Shown here in pieces: positions 46,606 to 55,195 of a stretch of 64,000 nucleotides of DNA. The stretch is from NCBI RefSeq assembly GCF_029076445.1, contig NZ_JARESG010000001.1:248001-312000 (forward strand). Direction: 5' to 3'. Position 1 is the first letter of the stretch; every line of letters starts with the position of its first letter. The notes beneath the pieces are model-generated. The model saw nothing but the letters and a program-made list of their open reading frames with translations, did not search any database and was not told where the DNA came from. The translations under genes were made by a program, and so were the position numbers. The DNA is from Pseudarthrobacter naphthalenicus (lineage in GTDB: Bacteria > Actinomycetota > Actinomycetes > Actinomycetales > Micrococcaceae).

Positions 46606-46649
46606 AAAAGCAGGAGCCGGTGTCCGGAAGGACGCCGGCTCCTGCTTTT
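46606..46649. terminator. Bidirectional terminator of the peptide transporter operon and SGNH gene
   Basis: A 20-bp stem (46606-46625 with 46630-46649, one T-G wobble), loop GGAA, with AAAA at the left and TTTT at the right, so it works in both directions. The SGNH gene ends at 46655 on the other strand. Confidence 0.9.
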
Positions 46650-46654
46650 AACGC

Positions 46655-47578
46655 CTACAGCTGGAGGTTGAGTTTCCGAAGCTTGTCGCCGAGCAGCGTG
46701 CCCAGCGTCTTTCGGCCGGCGGCGTTCATGTGCACGGCATCCGCCAGGTCCTTCGTGAGGTTGTACTTGGTCAGCCAGTCACCCACGCTCACAAACGGTA
46801 GGCCGTGTCTGGCTGCCAGTGCCCCCAGGAGCGCATCTATCTGTGTCCTGCGCCCGCCCCCGTAGTTCGATCCGCGGGCCAAAGTGCCGATTATCGCGAG
46901 CCGGGTGCCCGGATACCGGTTCTTGAGGGCGCCGATCAGGCGGTCCGCATTGGCCACGATCTGCGCGTCGGTAGCGCCACGGGCTGCATCATTGCCGCCC
47001 CCCTGGATGACAATCAGGGCCGGGGTTCCATAAGGCAGCTTCCAGTCGCCCCGCTCCAGGGCATCAATGTAGTTGCCCGTCTTGCCATTGGCAGCCACAA
47101 AGCCGGTTCCGCCCAGGCCGCAAAAGTGGACCTTGTAGCCAACAGCGGCCAGGCCAAGCCGGGGCCAGCCGTCGGCGGGTTCGGATTGTGAGTCACCGAT
47201 GAGGAGGGCGGTGTGCCTCAGGTCCGGGACAGCAACTTCGTCGCGCCCGCTGGCAGGATTGCGGATTACCGTACCGGGCGGAAGCGCTTCCGGATCAGCC
47301 CCGCGTGGAATGTATCCACTGGCGGCACCGCCCGCGGCGCCGGGCCCTGCGGCAAGAGCAGCCCCGGCGGGGGCAGGCCCCTTCGCGGCGGCGACAGGCC
47401 CGCCGGCGGCGACAGGCCCGCCGGCCGCGATGGGCCCACCGGCGGTTGCCGTCGGAGCCGGTACCGTGGACACAGCGGAGGAAGCGGGGGGTGAAGGTGG
47501 CTGCCCGCAGCTGCAGAGGAGGACGCCGGCAGCGATTCCCGATGCGACTAAGCGGGTCAGAGCCGAGGCTTGAGGCAT
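46655..47578 (-). CDS. SGNH/GDSL hydrolase lipoprotein
   Basis: A 307-residue secreted esterase-like protein. A signal peptide ends in a possible lipobox LCSC (Cys24). It is followed by an Ala/Gly/Pro linker with GGPVAA-type repeats (about 47-88) and then the SGNH domain: catalytic Ser130 (LIGDSQS), Gly in GLGGTGF, Asn196 (GGGND) and the Asp280/His283 pair (DAVH). The enzyme would remove acyl groups from a wall or extracellular substrate, which is unknown. GGAGAACC precedes the ATG. Confidence 0.87.
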   Translation of the reverse strand: MPQASALTRLVASGIAAGVLLCSCGQPPSPPASSAVSTVPAPTATAGGPIAAGGPVAAGGPVAAAKGPAPAGAALAAGPGAAGGAASGYIPRGADPEALPPGTVIRNPASGRDEVAVPDLRHTALLIGDSQSEPADGWPRLGLAAVGYKVHFCGLGGTGFVAANGKTGNYIDALERGDWKLPYGTPALIVIQGGGNDAARGATDAQIVANADRLIGALKNRYPGTRLAIIGTLARGSNYGGGRRTQIDALLGALAARHGLPFVSVGDWLTKYNLTKDLADAVHMNAAGRKTLGTLLGDKLRKLNLQL

Positions 47579-47717
47579 CAGTGGTTCTCCGGGCTTGAAG
47601 TATCACAGCAATAATGGGGCATCAAGTCACAAAAATCCAGTGACTTTGAGCACTGTCAGACGGTGACTGGTAGAGATCACCCCGGTCCACCGGTATTGGG
47701 CCCTTGGTCGATTTTTA

Positions 47718-47757
47718 GGCGCCTTAGGCTGCAGCGTTTAGAATAATGGAAGGCGCC
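47718..47757 (+). promoter_or_regulatory. typA promoter region with flanking inverted repeat
   Basis: GGCGCCTT (47718-47725) and AAGGCGCC (47750-47757) flank a TAGAAT -10 box (47739-47744). Transcription would begin near 47751, leaving a leader of about 93 bases before the typA ATG. Confidence 0.45.
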
Positions 47758-47843
47758 CTGTGTTAATGGGCCAATCCGTCGTGGACTCCGGTTGGAAATG
47801 CGGCGAAACAACAGCTGACTCACACTGAATCGAGCAATAACGC

Positions 47844-49772
47844 ATGTCTGAAACCACCACCAACACTGCGGTAGCCACTGCATCACGCAGTGACCTGCGT
47901 AACGTCGCGATCGTGGCCCACGTTGACCACGGCAAGACCACCCTGGTCGATGCCATGCTCAAGCAGACCAACTCCTTTGCCGAACACAACCACCTCGAAG
48001 ACCGTGTGATGGACTCCGGTGACCTGGAACGCGAAAAGGGCATCACCATCCTGGCCAAGAACACCACGGTGGCCTACAACGGACCGTCCTCCAATGGTGA
48101 AACCATCACCATCAACGTGATCGACACCCCCGGCCACGCCGACTTCGGCGGCGAGGTGGAGCGCGGCCTGTCCATGGTGGACGGCGTTGTCCTCCTGGTT
48201 GACGCGTCCGAGGGCCCGCTGCCCCAGACCCGTTTCGTGCTCCGCAAGGCCCTGGCCGCGCACCTTCCGGTCATCCTGCTCGTCAACAAAACGGACCGCC
48301 CCGACTCCCGCATCGACGAAGTCGTCCACGAGTCCATGGACCTCCTCCTGGGCCTCGCCTCTGACCTTGCGGATGAAGTTCCGGACCTGGACCTCGACAA
48401 GATCCTTAACGTCCCCGTTGTCTACGCAGCCGCCAAGGTAGGCCGCGCCTCCCTCGTGCAGCCCGCCGACGGGTCCGCCCCGGACAGCGAGAACCTCGAG
48501 CCGCTGTTCAAGGCCATCATCGAGCACATCCCGGCGCCGACGTACAACCCGAATGGCGTGCTCCAGGCACACGTGACCAACCTTGACGCCTCCCCGTTCC
48601 TGGGCCGCCTCGCCCTGCTCCGCATCTACAACGGAACGCTCCGCAAGGGCCAGACCGTTGCCTGGGCCCGCGCCAACGGCGAGCTCAAGAACGTCAAGAT
48701 CACCGAACTGCTGGCCACCAAGGCCCTCGACCGCGTTCCGGCCGAGTCCGCGGGCCCGGGCGAAATCGTCGCCGTCGCCGGTATTGAGGAAATCACCATC
48801 GGCGAGACCCTCACCGACGTCGACAACCCGCAGCCGCTGCCGCTGATCACCGTTGACGACCCGGCCATCTCGATGACCATCGGTATCAACACCTCGCCGC
48901 TGGCCGGCAAGGTCAAGGGCGCCAAGGTCACCGCCCGCCAGGTCAAGGACCGCCTCGACAAGGAACTGATCGGTAACGTCTCCCTCAAGGTTCTCCCCAC
49001 CGAGCGCCCGGACGCCTGGGAAGTCCAGGGCCGTGGCGAGCTCGCGCTTGCCATCCTGGTTGAGCAGATGCGCCGTGAAGGCTTCGAACTGACCGTCGGC
49101 AAGCCGCAGGTTGTCACGAAGACCGTCGACGGCAAGATCCACGAGCCGATGGAACACATGACCATTGACGTACCGGAAGAGTACCTCGGTGCCGTCACCC
49201 AGCTGATGGCAGCCCGCAAGGGCCGCATGACCAACATGGCCAACCACGGCACCGGCTGGTGCCGCATGGAGTTCATCGTTCCGGCCCGTGGCCTGATCGG
49301 CTTCCGCACCAAATTCCTCACCGACACCCGCGGTGCCGGCATTGCTTCCTCCATCGCCGAGGGCTACGAGCCGTGGGCCGGCCCCATCGAGTACCGCACC
49401 AACGGTTCGATCGTGGCTGACCGCTCTGGCGTGGTCACCCCGTTCGCGATGATCAAGCTCCAGGAACGCATGTCATTCTTCGTGCAGCCCACCTCCGAGG
49501 TCTACGAAGGCATGATCGTTGGCGAGAACTCACGCGCCGATGACATGGACGTGAACATCACCAGGGAAAAGCAGCTCACCAACATGCGTGCAGCGTCCTC
49601 GGACACCTTCGAGAACATGACCCCGCCGCGCAACCTGACCCTCGAGGAGTCCCTCGAATTCGCCCGCGAAGACGAGTGCGTTGAGGTGACCCCGGACTCC
49701 ATCCGGATCCGGAAGCTCATCCTGGACGCCAACGAACGCGCCAAGGCCAGCCGCGCACGCGCCAAGTCCTAA
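47844..49772 (+). CDS. typA: Ribosome-associated GTPase TypA/BipA
   Basis: A 642-residue translational GTPase. G1 is AHVDHGKTT, G3 is DTPGHADFGG, and G4 is NKTDRP. Domain II, III and V, and the BipA-specific C-terminal domain follow (GRMTNMANHGTGWCRMEF, VPARGLIGFRT). It assists ribosome assembly or translation at low temperature and stress. The ATG at 47844 follows about 93 bases of leader. A terminator follows. Confidence 0.97.
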   Translation: MSETTTNTAVATASRSDLRNVAIVAHVDHGKTTLVDAMLKQTNSFAEHNHLEDRVMDSGDLEREKGITILAKNTTVAYNGPSSNGETITINVIDTPGHADFGGEVERGLSMVDGVVLLVDASEGPLPQTRFVLRKALAAHLPVILLVNKTDRPDSRIDEVVHESMDLLLGLASDLADEVPDLDLDKILNVPVVYAAAKVGRASLVQPADGSAPDSENLEPLFKAIIEHIPAPTYNPNGVLQAHVTNLDASPFLGRLALLRIYNGTLRKGQTVAWARANGELKNVKITELLATKALDRVPAESAGPGEIVAVAGIEEITIGETLTDVDNPQPLPLITVDDPAISMTIGINTSPLAGKVKGAKVTARQVKDRLDKELIGNVSLKVLPTERPDAWEVQGRGELALAILVEQMRREGFELTVGKPQVVTKTVDGKIHEPMEHMTIDVPEEYLGAVTQLMAARKGRMTNMANHGTGWCRMEFIVPARGLIGFRTKFLTDTRGAGIASSIAEGYEPWAGPIEYRTNGSIVADRSGVVTPFAMIKLQERMSFFVQPTSEVYEGMIVGENSRADDMDVNITREKQLTNMRAASSDTFENMTPPRNLTLEESLEFAREDECVEVTPDSIRIRKLILDANERAKASRARAKS

Positions 49773-49784
49773 CCGAGTTTGTTG

Positions 49785-49834
49785 AAGCTGCCGGTACGGC
49801 AGGCGGGAAACCGCCGTCGTACCGGCAGCTTTTC
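49785..49834 (+). terminator. Terminator of typA
   Basis: A 14-bp outer stem (49785-49798 with 49818-49831) with an inner GGCGG/CCGCC stem and GAAA loop, followed by TTTCTTTT. Confidence 0.92.
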
Positions 49835-49873
49835 TTTTGCCCGGATGCCGGTCCGGGGAGTGAATGCCGGAAG

Positions 49874-50119
49874 TCAGTGGCGGGCGCGGGACGCGCGCCG
49901 CTCAGGGGCGGGCGGGACCGCTTTCGCGGCGACCACGAGGTGCAGGGGGATCACGACGTCGGCCTGCCGCGTCCGGACGGTGCACTCGCCGTCGTCCGTG
50001 GTCACTAGGTGCCCCAGCGCGTCCGTCAGCCCGCCGTCGATCCGGTACCGCACCACCACCCTGGTTCCGGGCGTGGCCGCGGCCAGGAATTCACGGGGCG
50101 TAGGCTGGGCGGGACTCAC
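49874..50119 (-). CDS. Orphan SH3-like small protein (related to the N-terminal domain of a GNAT protein)
   Basis: An 81-residue protein. GTRVVVRYRIDGGLTDALGHL and VRTRQADVVIPLHLVVAAKAVPPAPE resemble the SH3-like N-terminal domain that precedes the acetyltransferase domain in actinobacterial GNAT proteins such as Mycobacterium tuberculosis Rv0428c. No acetyltransferase domain follows. A -10 box (TAGTAT) lies 6 bp before the GTG at 50119. It is divergent from fdxA. Confidence 0.6.
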   Translation of the reverse strand: MSPAQPTPREFLAAATPGTRVVVRYRIDGGLTDALGHLVTTDDGECTVRTRQADVVIPLHLVVAAKAVPPAPERRASRARH

Positions 50120-50125
50120 CAGTTC

Positions 50126-50131
50126 ATACTA
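50126..50131 (-). promoter_or_regulatory. -10 box of SH3-like small protein gene (leaderless)
   Basis: TAGTAT on the minus strand, exactly 6 bp before the GTG at 50119. Confidence 0.5.
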
Positions 50132-50254
50132 AGGCGGTCCGCTAGGTTCGCGGGAACCGGCCGGGAGATAATAAGCTCAGTAGTCAATAGTCCGGAGATT
50201 GCACCGGATTCAAGTGCCGGCGGTGGCCGGAACCAACGTGGAGAGGCAAGGGAC

Positions 50255-50581
50255 GTGACGTACGTAATCGCGCAGCCGTGTGTAGATGTCAAAGACAAGG
50301 CATGTATTGAGGAGTGCCCGGTCGACTGCATCTACGAGGGTGAGCGTTCGCTGTACATCCACCCCGATGAGTGCGTCGATTGTGGTGCCTGCGAGCCTGT
50401 GTGCCCGGTGGAGGCCATCTACTATGAGGACGACACTCCCGAGGAATGGGCCGATTACTACAAGGCCAACGTCGAATTCTTCGATGACCTCGGGTCTCCC
50501 GGCGGGGCCGCGAAGATCGGCAACACGGGCAAGGACCACCCGATGGTTGCCGCCCTGCCGCCGCAGAACCAAGACGCCTGA
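50255..50581 (+). CDS. fdxA: Seven-iron ferredoxin [3Fe-4S][4Fe-4S]
   Basis: A 108-residue electron carrier. By alignment with the Azotobacter type, Cys9, Cys17 and Cys50 bind the [3Fe-4S] cluster, and Cys21, Cys40, Cys43 and Cys46 bind the [4Fe-4S] cluster; Cys25 is the extra cysteine of that type. The GTG at 50255 follows GGAGAGGCAAGGGA. It precedes dapC by 14 bases in the same direction, an arrangement found in many actinobacteria. Candidate partners include P450 enzymes and oxidoreductases. Confidence 0.97.
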   Translation: MTYVIAQPCVDVKDKACIEECPVDCIYEGERSLYIHPDECVDCGACEPVCPVEAIYYEDDTPEEWADYYKANVEFFDDLGSPGGAAKIGNTGKDHPMVAALPPQNQDA

Positions 50582-50595
50582 GCCGGGCCGTCCCG

Positions 50596-51744
50596 GTGAC
50601 ATCAGCGGTGAATACTTTTGGCCTGAGCCTGCCCGATTACCCGTGGGAGGCCATGGCGCCCTACCTCGCCAAGGCTTCCGAGCATCCCGGCGGGGCCGTC
50701 AATCTCTCCATTGGCACGCCGGTGGACCCGACGCCCGTGCTGATCCGCGAGGCGCTCAAAGCCGCCGCTGACGCTCCCGGGTACCCCACCGTGCACGGCA
50801 CCGCCGGGCTGCGTGAAGCGATCGCGGCGTGGTTCCACCGCCGCCGCGGCGTTGCAGGACTGGACCCGAAGAACGTCATGCCCACGGTCGGGTCCAAGGA
50901 ACTGGTGGCGTGGCTGCCGCTCCTGCTTGGACTGAACCCGGGCGACGTTGTGGTCCGCCCCAAGGTTGCGTACCCCACCTATGACATCGGCGCTACGCTC
51001 GCGGGGGTCACCTCCGTAGCCACTGACACTCTGGATGAGCTCGACGCCGCCACCCGCGCCAGGGTGCGCCTCATCTGGGTCAACTCCCCGGGGAATCCCA
51101 CCGGAAGCGTCCGGGACGTCGAGTCGCTGAAGGCCTTGGTGTCCCAGGCCCGGGAACTGGGTGCCGTGGTGGCCTCCGATGAATGCTATGCCGAGCTCGG
51201 GTGGGGCTCATGGGATGCCCAGCGCGGCGGGGAACCTGTTCCCAGCGTCCTGGATCCGCGCGTCGCCGGCGGCTCCCACGATGGGCTCCTTGCGGTGTAT
51301 TCGTTGAGCAAGCAGTCCAACGTTGCCGGCTACCGGGCGGCTTTTGTGGCCGGGGATCCCGCCATCATGGCGAATCTCGTCAACAGCCGCAAGCATGCCG
51401 GCATGATCGTGCCCTACCCGGTACAGGAAGCCATGCGCGTTGCCCTGGGTGACGATTCGCATGTCCAGGCCCAAAAGGATCTCTACCGCGGCCGGCGCGA
51501 ACGGCTGGTGCCCGCCCTGCAGCAGTTTGGCCTGGAGATCAAGTATTCCGACGCCGGGTTGTACCTGTGGTCCACGGCGGGGGAAGACACCTGGGACACG
51601 GTGGGCCGCCTCGCGGACCTGGGCATCGTGGTGGGTCCGGGTGTGTTTTACGGCGACGCCGGCACCGGTTTTGTGCGGGTGGCGCTCACCGGTACCGACG
51701 AACGCATCGACGCGGCCGTGGCCCGGCTGGCCCCGGGGCGGTAA
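50596..51744 (+). CDS. dapC: Succinyldiaminopimelate transaminase
   Basis: A 382-residue PLP aminotransferase of fold type I. It converts N-succinyl-2-amino-6-oxopimelate to N-succinyl-LL-diaminopimelate in lysine and wall precursor synthesis. The Schiff-base lysine is Lys239 (YSLSKQSN), with NSPGNPTGSV (about 157-166) as substrate motif. Actinobacteria carry it next to fdxA, and dapD and dapE are present later in this window, which supports the assignment over a generic aminotransferase. It starts with GTG, 14 bases after fdxA. Confidence 0.92.
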   Translation: MTSAVNTFGLSLPDYPWEAMAPYLAKASEHPGGAVNLSIGTPVDPTPVLIREALKAAADAPGYPTVHGTAGLREAIAAWFHRRRGVAGLDPKNVMPTVGSKELVAWLPLLLGLNPGDVVVRPKVAYPTYDIGATLAGVTSVATDTLDELDAATRARVRLIWVNSPGNPTGSVRDVESLKALVSQARELGAVVASDECYAELGWGSWDAQRGGEPVPSVLDPRVAGGSHDGLLAVYSLSKQSNVAGYRAAFVAGDPAIMANLVNSRKHAGMIVPYPVQEAMRVALGDDSHVQAQKDLYRGRRERLVPALQQFGLEIKYSDAGLYLWSTAGEDTWDTVGRLADLGIVVGPGVFYGDAGTGFVRVALTGTDERIDAAVARLAPGR

Positions 51745-51972
51745 CAATCATGTGACTCGCGCCACAAAGGCGGCGTTTTGGGGGGATTTTGACGGCCGCC
51801 GATTAGTGCCACCCGACCATCGGGCGGTACTCTTTAAGTGACTATCAATGGTGGCTTTCTACAAGAAGGCAGCCCGGGTGTTGGATTTCCTGGATGAACA
51901 GGGACAGTGCCACGGCTCACCGGTTGGATCAAGCTTTCGACAGAGGCCCAAGCGCCTCATGAAGGGGACTCC

Positions 51973-53256
51973 ATGACTGAGACCAACAGCGCAACCCTGC
52001 ACCATGCAGGAGGCGAGCTCAAGCTCCCGCGCATCAAAGTTGTTGAAGGAAACGAAGGATACGACGTTTCCAAGCTGCTCAAGCAGACGGGCGCAGTCAC
52101 CTTTGACCCCGGCTTCATGAACACGGCAGCAACCACCTCCGCTATTACCTACATTGATGGCGATGCGGGCATCCTGCGGTACCGCGGATACCCCATCGAG
52201 CAGCTGGCGCAGCACTCCAGCTTCCTCGAGGTCTCCTACCTGCTGATCTACGGCAACCTGCCCACCGCCACGGAGCTGGAAGCATTCGACCAGAAGATCC
52301 GCCGCCACACCCTGCTGCACGAAGAGCTCAAGGGATTCTTCAGCGGCTTCCCCCGCGACGCGCACCCCATGCCGGTGCTGTCCTCGGCCGTGTCCGCGCT
52401 GTCCACCTTCTACCAGGACTCCCTGGACCCGTTCAACGCCGAGCAGGTGGAACTCTCCACCATCCGCCTCATGGCCAAGATGCCGGTCATTGCCGCGTAC
52501 GCGCACAAGAAGTCCATCGGCCAGCCCATGCTGTACCCGGACAACTCCCATAACCTCGTGGAGAACTTCATGCGCCTGAGCTTCGGCCTGCCGGCCGAAC
52601 AGTATGAAGTGGACCCGGTCATCGCCAAGGCGCTGGACCTGCTGCTGATCCTGCACGCGGACCACGAACAGAACTGCTCCACCTCCACCGTGCGCCTGGT
52701 TGGCTCCTCCAACGCCAACCTCTTCGCTTCGGTGTCGGCCGGCATCAACGCCCTCTTCGGCCCCGCCCACGGCGGCGCCAACGAAGCAGTGCTCAAGATG
52801 CTCCGCCAGATCCAGGCCGACGGCACCAAGCCCGAGGACTACATGGAGAAGGTCAAGAACAAGGAGGACGGCGTCCGCCTCATGGGCTTCGGACACCGCG
52901 TCTACAAGAACTACGATCCGCGGGCCAGGATCGTCAAGGACACGGCACACGAGATCCTGACCAAGCTCGGCGGTAACGACGAGCTGCTGGAGATCGCCCT
53001 CCGCCTGGAAGAGAAGGCCCTGAACGATGACTACTTCATCCAGCGCAAGCTCTACCCCAACGTGGACTTCTACACCGGCCTGATCTACAAGGCCATGGGC
53101 TTCCCGGAGAAGATGTTCACCGTGCTGTTCGCCATCGGCCGCCTGCCGGGCTGGATCGCGCAGTGGCGTGAAATGATCACCGACCCGAACACCAAGATCG
53201 GCCGCCCGCGCCAGCTGTACATCGGCGAGCCGGAGCGTGACTACCCGGTCCGCTAA
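51973..53256 (+). CDS. gltA: Citrate synthase (type II)
   Basis: A 427-residue enzyme that condenses acetyl-CoA with oxaloacetate. The active-site histidines are in FGPAHGGANEAV and GFGHRVYKNYDPR, and the catalytic Asp is in PNVDFYTG. The N-terminal extension (KLPRIKVVEGNEGYDVSKLLKQTG) is typical of NADH-regulated or hexameric type II enzymes. The ATG at 51973 follows AAGGGGACTCC; the frame is open to 51907 but that start is poor. The 228-base upstream region holds TACTCT at 51828-51833 as a possible -10. Confidence 0.97.
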   Translation: MTETNSATLHHAGGELKLPRIKVVEGNEGYDVSKLLKQTGAVTFDPGFMNTAATTSAITYIDGDAGILRYRGYPIEQLAQHSSFLEVSYLLIYGNLPTATELEAFDQKIRRHTLLHEELKGFFSGFPRDAHPMPVLSSAVSALSTFYQDSLDPFNAEQVELSTIRLMAKMPVIAAYAHKKSIGQPMLYPDNSHNLVENFMRLSFGLPAEQYEVDPVIAKALDLLLILHADHEQNCSTSTVRLVGSSNANLFASVSAGINALFGPAHGGANEAVLKMLRQIQADGTKPEDYMEKVKNKEDGVRLMGFGHRVYKNYDPRARIVKDTAHEILTKLGGNDELLEIALRLEEKALNDDYFIQRKLYPNVDFYTGLIYKAMGFPEKMFTVLFAIGRLPGWIAQWREMITDPNTKIGRPRQLYIGEPERDYPVR

Positions 53257-53281
53257 GCGCGCCACGGTCTGTGAACTGAGT

Positions 53282-53330
53282 ACGACGGCGGCCGGTTACC
53301 TTCTCCGCGAAGGTGACCGGCCGCCGTCGT
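53282..53330 (+). terminator. Terminator of gltA
   Basis: A 22-bp stem (53282-53303 with 53309-53330, one T-G wobble), loop TCCGC, followed by TTCAT. Confidence 0.88.
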
Positions 53331-53349
53331 TCATCTACAGCAAACTGCA

Positions 53350-53408
53350 ACGCGGGGTCACTTAACGCCCGAAAAAGACTCCGCATTGGGCGATAAATGA
53401 CCCCGCGT
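53350..53408. repeat. REP-like palindromic hairpin
   Basis: ACGCGGGGTCA (53350-53360) pairs with TGACCCCGCGT (53398-53408). The inner bases pair again as TTA/TAA and CGCCC/GGGCG (53366-53370, 53388-53392), giving 19 of 21 paired positions around a 17-base loop. There is no T run. It lies 19 bases after the gltA terminator and 7 bases from the galE stop. The design is that of an interspersed palindromic repeat; only one copy was seen here. Confidence 0.65.
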
Positions 53409-53414
53409 GGCTGT

Positions 53415-54428
53415 TTAGGTCGAGTAGCCCAGCGGGTTGTTCTTCTGCCAGCGCCAGTGGTCCTCGCACATCTCGTCCACGGTCTTGGTGGTGGACCAGC
53501 TGAGGTCGGCCAGGGCGGAGGTGGCGTCCGCCCAGAATGCGGGAAGGTCGCCGGCCCGGCGCCCGGTGATCTCATAGGGGATCGGTTTCCCGACCGCCTT
53601 CTCGAAGGACCGCAGGACCTCCAGCACGGAGGAGCCCTTGCCTGAACCGAGGTTCCAGCGGAAGACTCCCGCGCGGTCCGCCACGTGGTTGAGGGCGGCG
53701 ACGTGCCCTTCGGCGAGGTCGACGACGTGGATGTAGTCGCGCAGGCACGTTCCGTCAGGCGTGTCGTAGTCCCCGCCGAACACCATGAGCTTCTCGCGGC
53801 GGCCCACGGCCACCTGGGCGATGAAGGGCACCAGGTTGTTGGGGATGCCCTGGGGGTCCTCGCCGATGCGGCCGGACGGGTGCGCGCCCACCGGGTTGAA
53901 GTAACGCAGCAGTGCGATGTGCCAGCGGCTGTCCGCGGCGCCAAGGTCCGAGAGGACGTCCTCGATCTGCTCCTTGGTGCGGCCGTACGGGTTGTTGGCG
54001 CCGATTTCCATCTTCTCCACGTAGGGAATGGGGTTGTGCTCGCCGTAGACGGTGGCGGAGGAACTGAAGACAATGGAGCGCACGTCATGGCGGTCCATGA
54101 CCCTGATCAGGTTCAGCGTGCCCACGAGGTTGTTGTAGTAGTACTTCAGCGGTTCACGGACGGATTCGCCCACGGCCTTCAGGCCCGCGAAGTGAATGAC
54201 GGCGTCGATCCGGTTGCTTGCGAAAACGCTGTCCACTGCTGCCTCGTCCACGAGATCCACGTTGTGGAAGTCCGCGGTCTTGCCGGTGAGTTCGGCGACG
54301 CGCCGCAGCGATTCCTCGCTGGAGTTCACCAGGTTGTCGATCACCACCACATCGTGACCGGCTTCCTGAAGGGACAAAACAGTGTGCGAACCGATATAGC
54401 CGGTGCCGCCTGTGACCAGAATTTTCAT
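53415..54428 (-). CDS. galE: UDP-glucose 4-epimerase
   Basis: A 337-residue SDR-family epimerase that interconverts UDP-glucose and UDP-galactose, using tightly bound NAD. The NAD motif GGTGYIGSHT is at 7-16. The catalytic pair is in SSSATVYG and NPYGRTKEQI (YxxxK). Its substrate is the product of GalU. A -10 box lies 6 bp before the ATG. It converges with gltA across the hairpin repeat. Confidence 0.96.
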   Translation of the reverse strand: MKILVTGGTGYIGSHTVLSLQEAGHDVVVIDNLVNSSEESLRRVAELTGKTADFHNVDLVDEAAVDSVFASNRIDAVIHFAGLKAVGESVREPLKYYYNNLVGTLNLIRVMDRHDVRSIVFSSSATVYGEHNPIPYVEKMEIGANNPYGRTKEQIEDVLSDLGAADSRWHIALLRYFNPVGAHPSGRIGEDPQGIPNNLVPFIAQVAVGRREKLMVFGGDYDTPDGTCLRDYIHVVDLAEGHVAALNHVADRAGVFRWNLGSGKGSSVLEVLRSFEKAVGKPIPYEITGRRAGDLPAFWADATSALADLSWSTTKTVDEMCEDHWRWQKNNPLGYST

Positions 54429-54434
54429 GCCCCC

Positions 54435-54440
54435 ACGCTA
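54435..54440 (-). promoter_or_regulatory. -10 box of galE (leaderless)
   Basis: TAGCGT on the minus strand, exactly 6 bp before the ATG at 54428. Confidence 0.55.
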
Positions 54441-54492
54441 TCCCAATTCCGTCGATGAACGGATTACAGCACGGGCGTGCTAAATAGTAGTA

Positions 54493-55104
54493 GTGCCCAA
54501 AATTGTTGATGCCGAAGCCCGGCGCGCGGAAATTGTCGAAGCGGTCTTCAGGATCATCGCCGTGGACGGGCTGGAACGGGCCTCCTTGCGGGAGGTGGCC
54601 GACGAAGCAGGCCTGGCCGTCGGGTCCGTCCGGCACTACTTCGCGGGCAGCGACGAACTGCTCCGCTTCTCCTTCGCTGCGGTGGTGGACCGGATCCTGG
54701 CAAGGCTTACGGCGGGACTGCCGGCGATGCTGGAGAGTGAACCCCGATCGGAGTCCCGGCGGGAGGCCGTTTTAACCCTGCTGGGTGAATTCCTGCCCCT
54801 TGACGAAGACCGCGCCGTGGATGCGTGCGTATGGATGGCCTTCAAAAACGCGGCCAGGATCCGGCCCGTGCTCGCAGCGGAAGCCGACCGCAGCCACCGC
54901 GAGGTGGCCGCCGTCGTCGGACAGGTGATCACGGCCCTGGTCCGCGGCGACGGTGAGGATCAGGACCGGCTCACGGTGGAAGCGGAGCGACTGCTGGCGA
55001 CGCTCGACGGGCTGTGCATGCACGCCCTCCTCCAACCCGAATGGATGACTGCGCAGATGTGCCGTGATGTCCTTGACCGGCACGTGTGGAGCCTGGCCGG
55101 CTGA
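54493..55104 (+). CDS. TetR/AcrR family transcriptional regulator
   Basis: A 203-residue repressor-type protein. The N-terminal helix-turn-helix is REVADEAGLAVGSVRHYFAGSDELL (about 32-56), and the C-terminal ligand domain is TetR_C_6-like. TAAATA lies 6 bp before the GTG at 54493, with no ribosome site. It is divergent from galE and upstream of an unknown gene at 55196; its target and ligand are unknown. Confidence 0.88.
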   Translation: MPKIVDAEARRAEIVEAVFRIIAVDGLERASLREVADEAGLAVGSVRHYFAGSDELLRFSFAAVVDRILARLTAGLPAMLESEPRSESRREAVLTLLGEFLPLDEDRAVDACVWMAFKNAARIRPVLAAEADRSHREVAAVVGQVITALVRGDGEDQDRLTVEAERLLATLDGLCMHALLQPEWMTAQMCRDVLDRHVWSLAG

Positions 55105-55195
55105 CACTACCGTCCGCCGCCATCCGGAATAGACTGGGAGCCGGGGGAGCGGAGCGGCCGGAACCCGGCAGGGGCAGGCCAAAGGAGGAATTGGG

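Noticed and set aside
47883..49247. Long frame antisense to typA
   Set aside because: It is a shadow of a strongly conserved GTPase gene and has no ribosome site or promoter.
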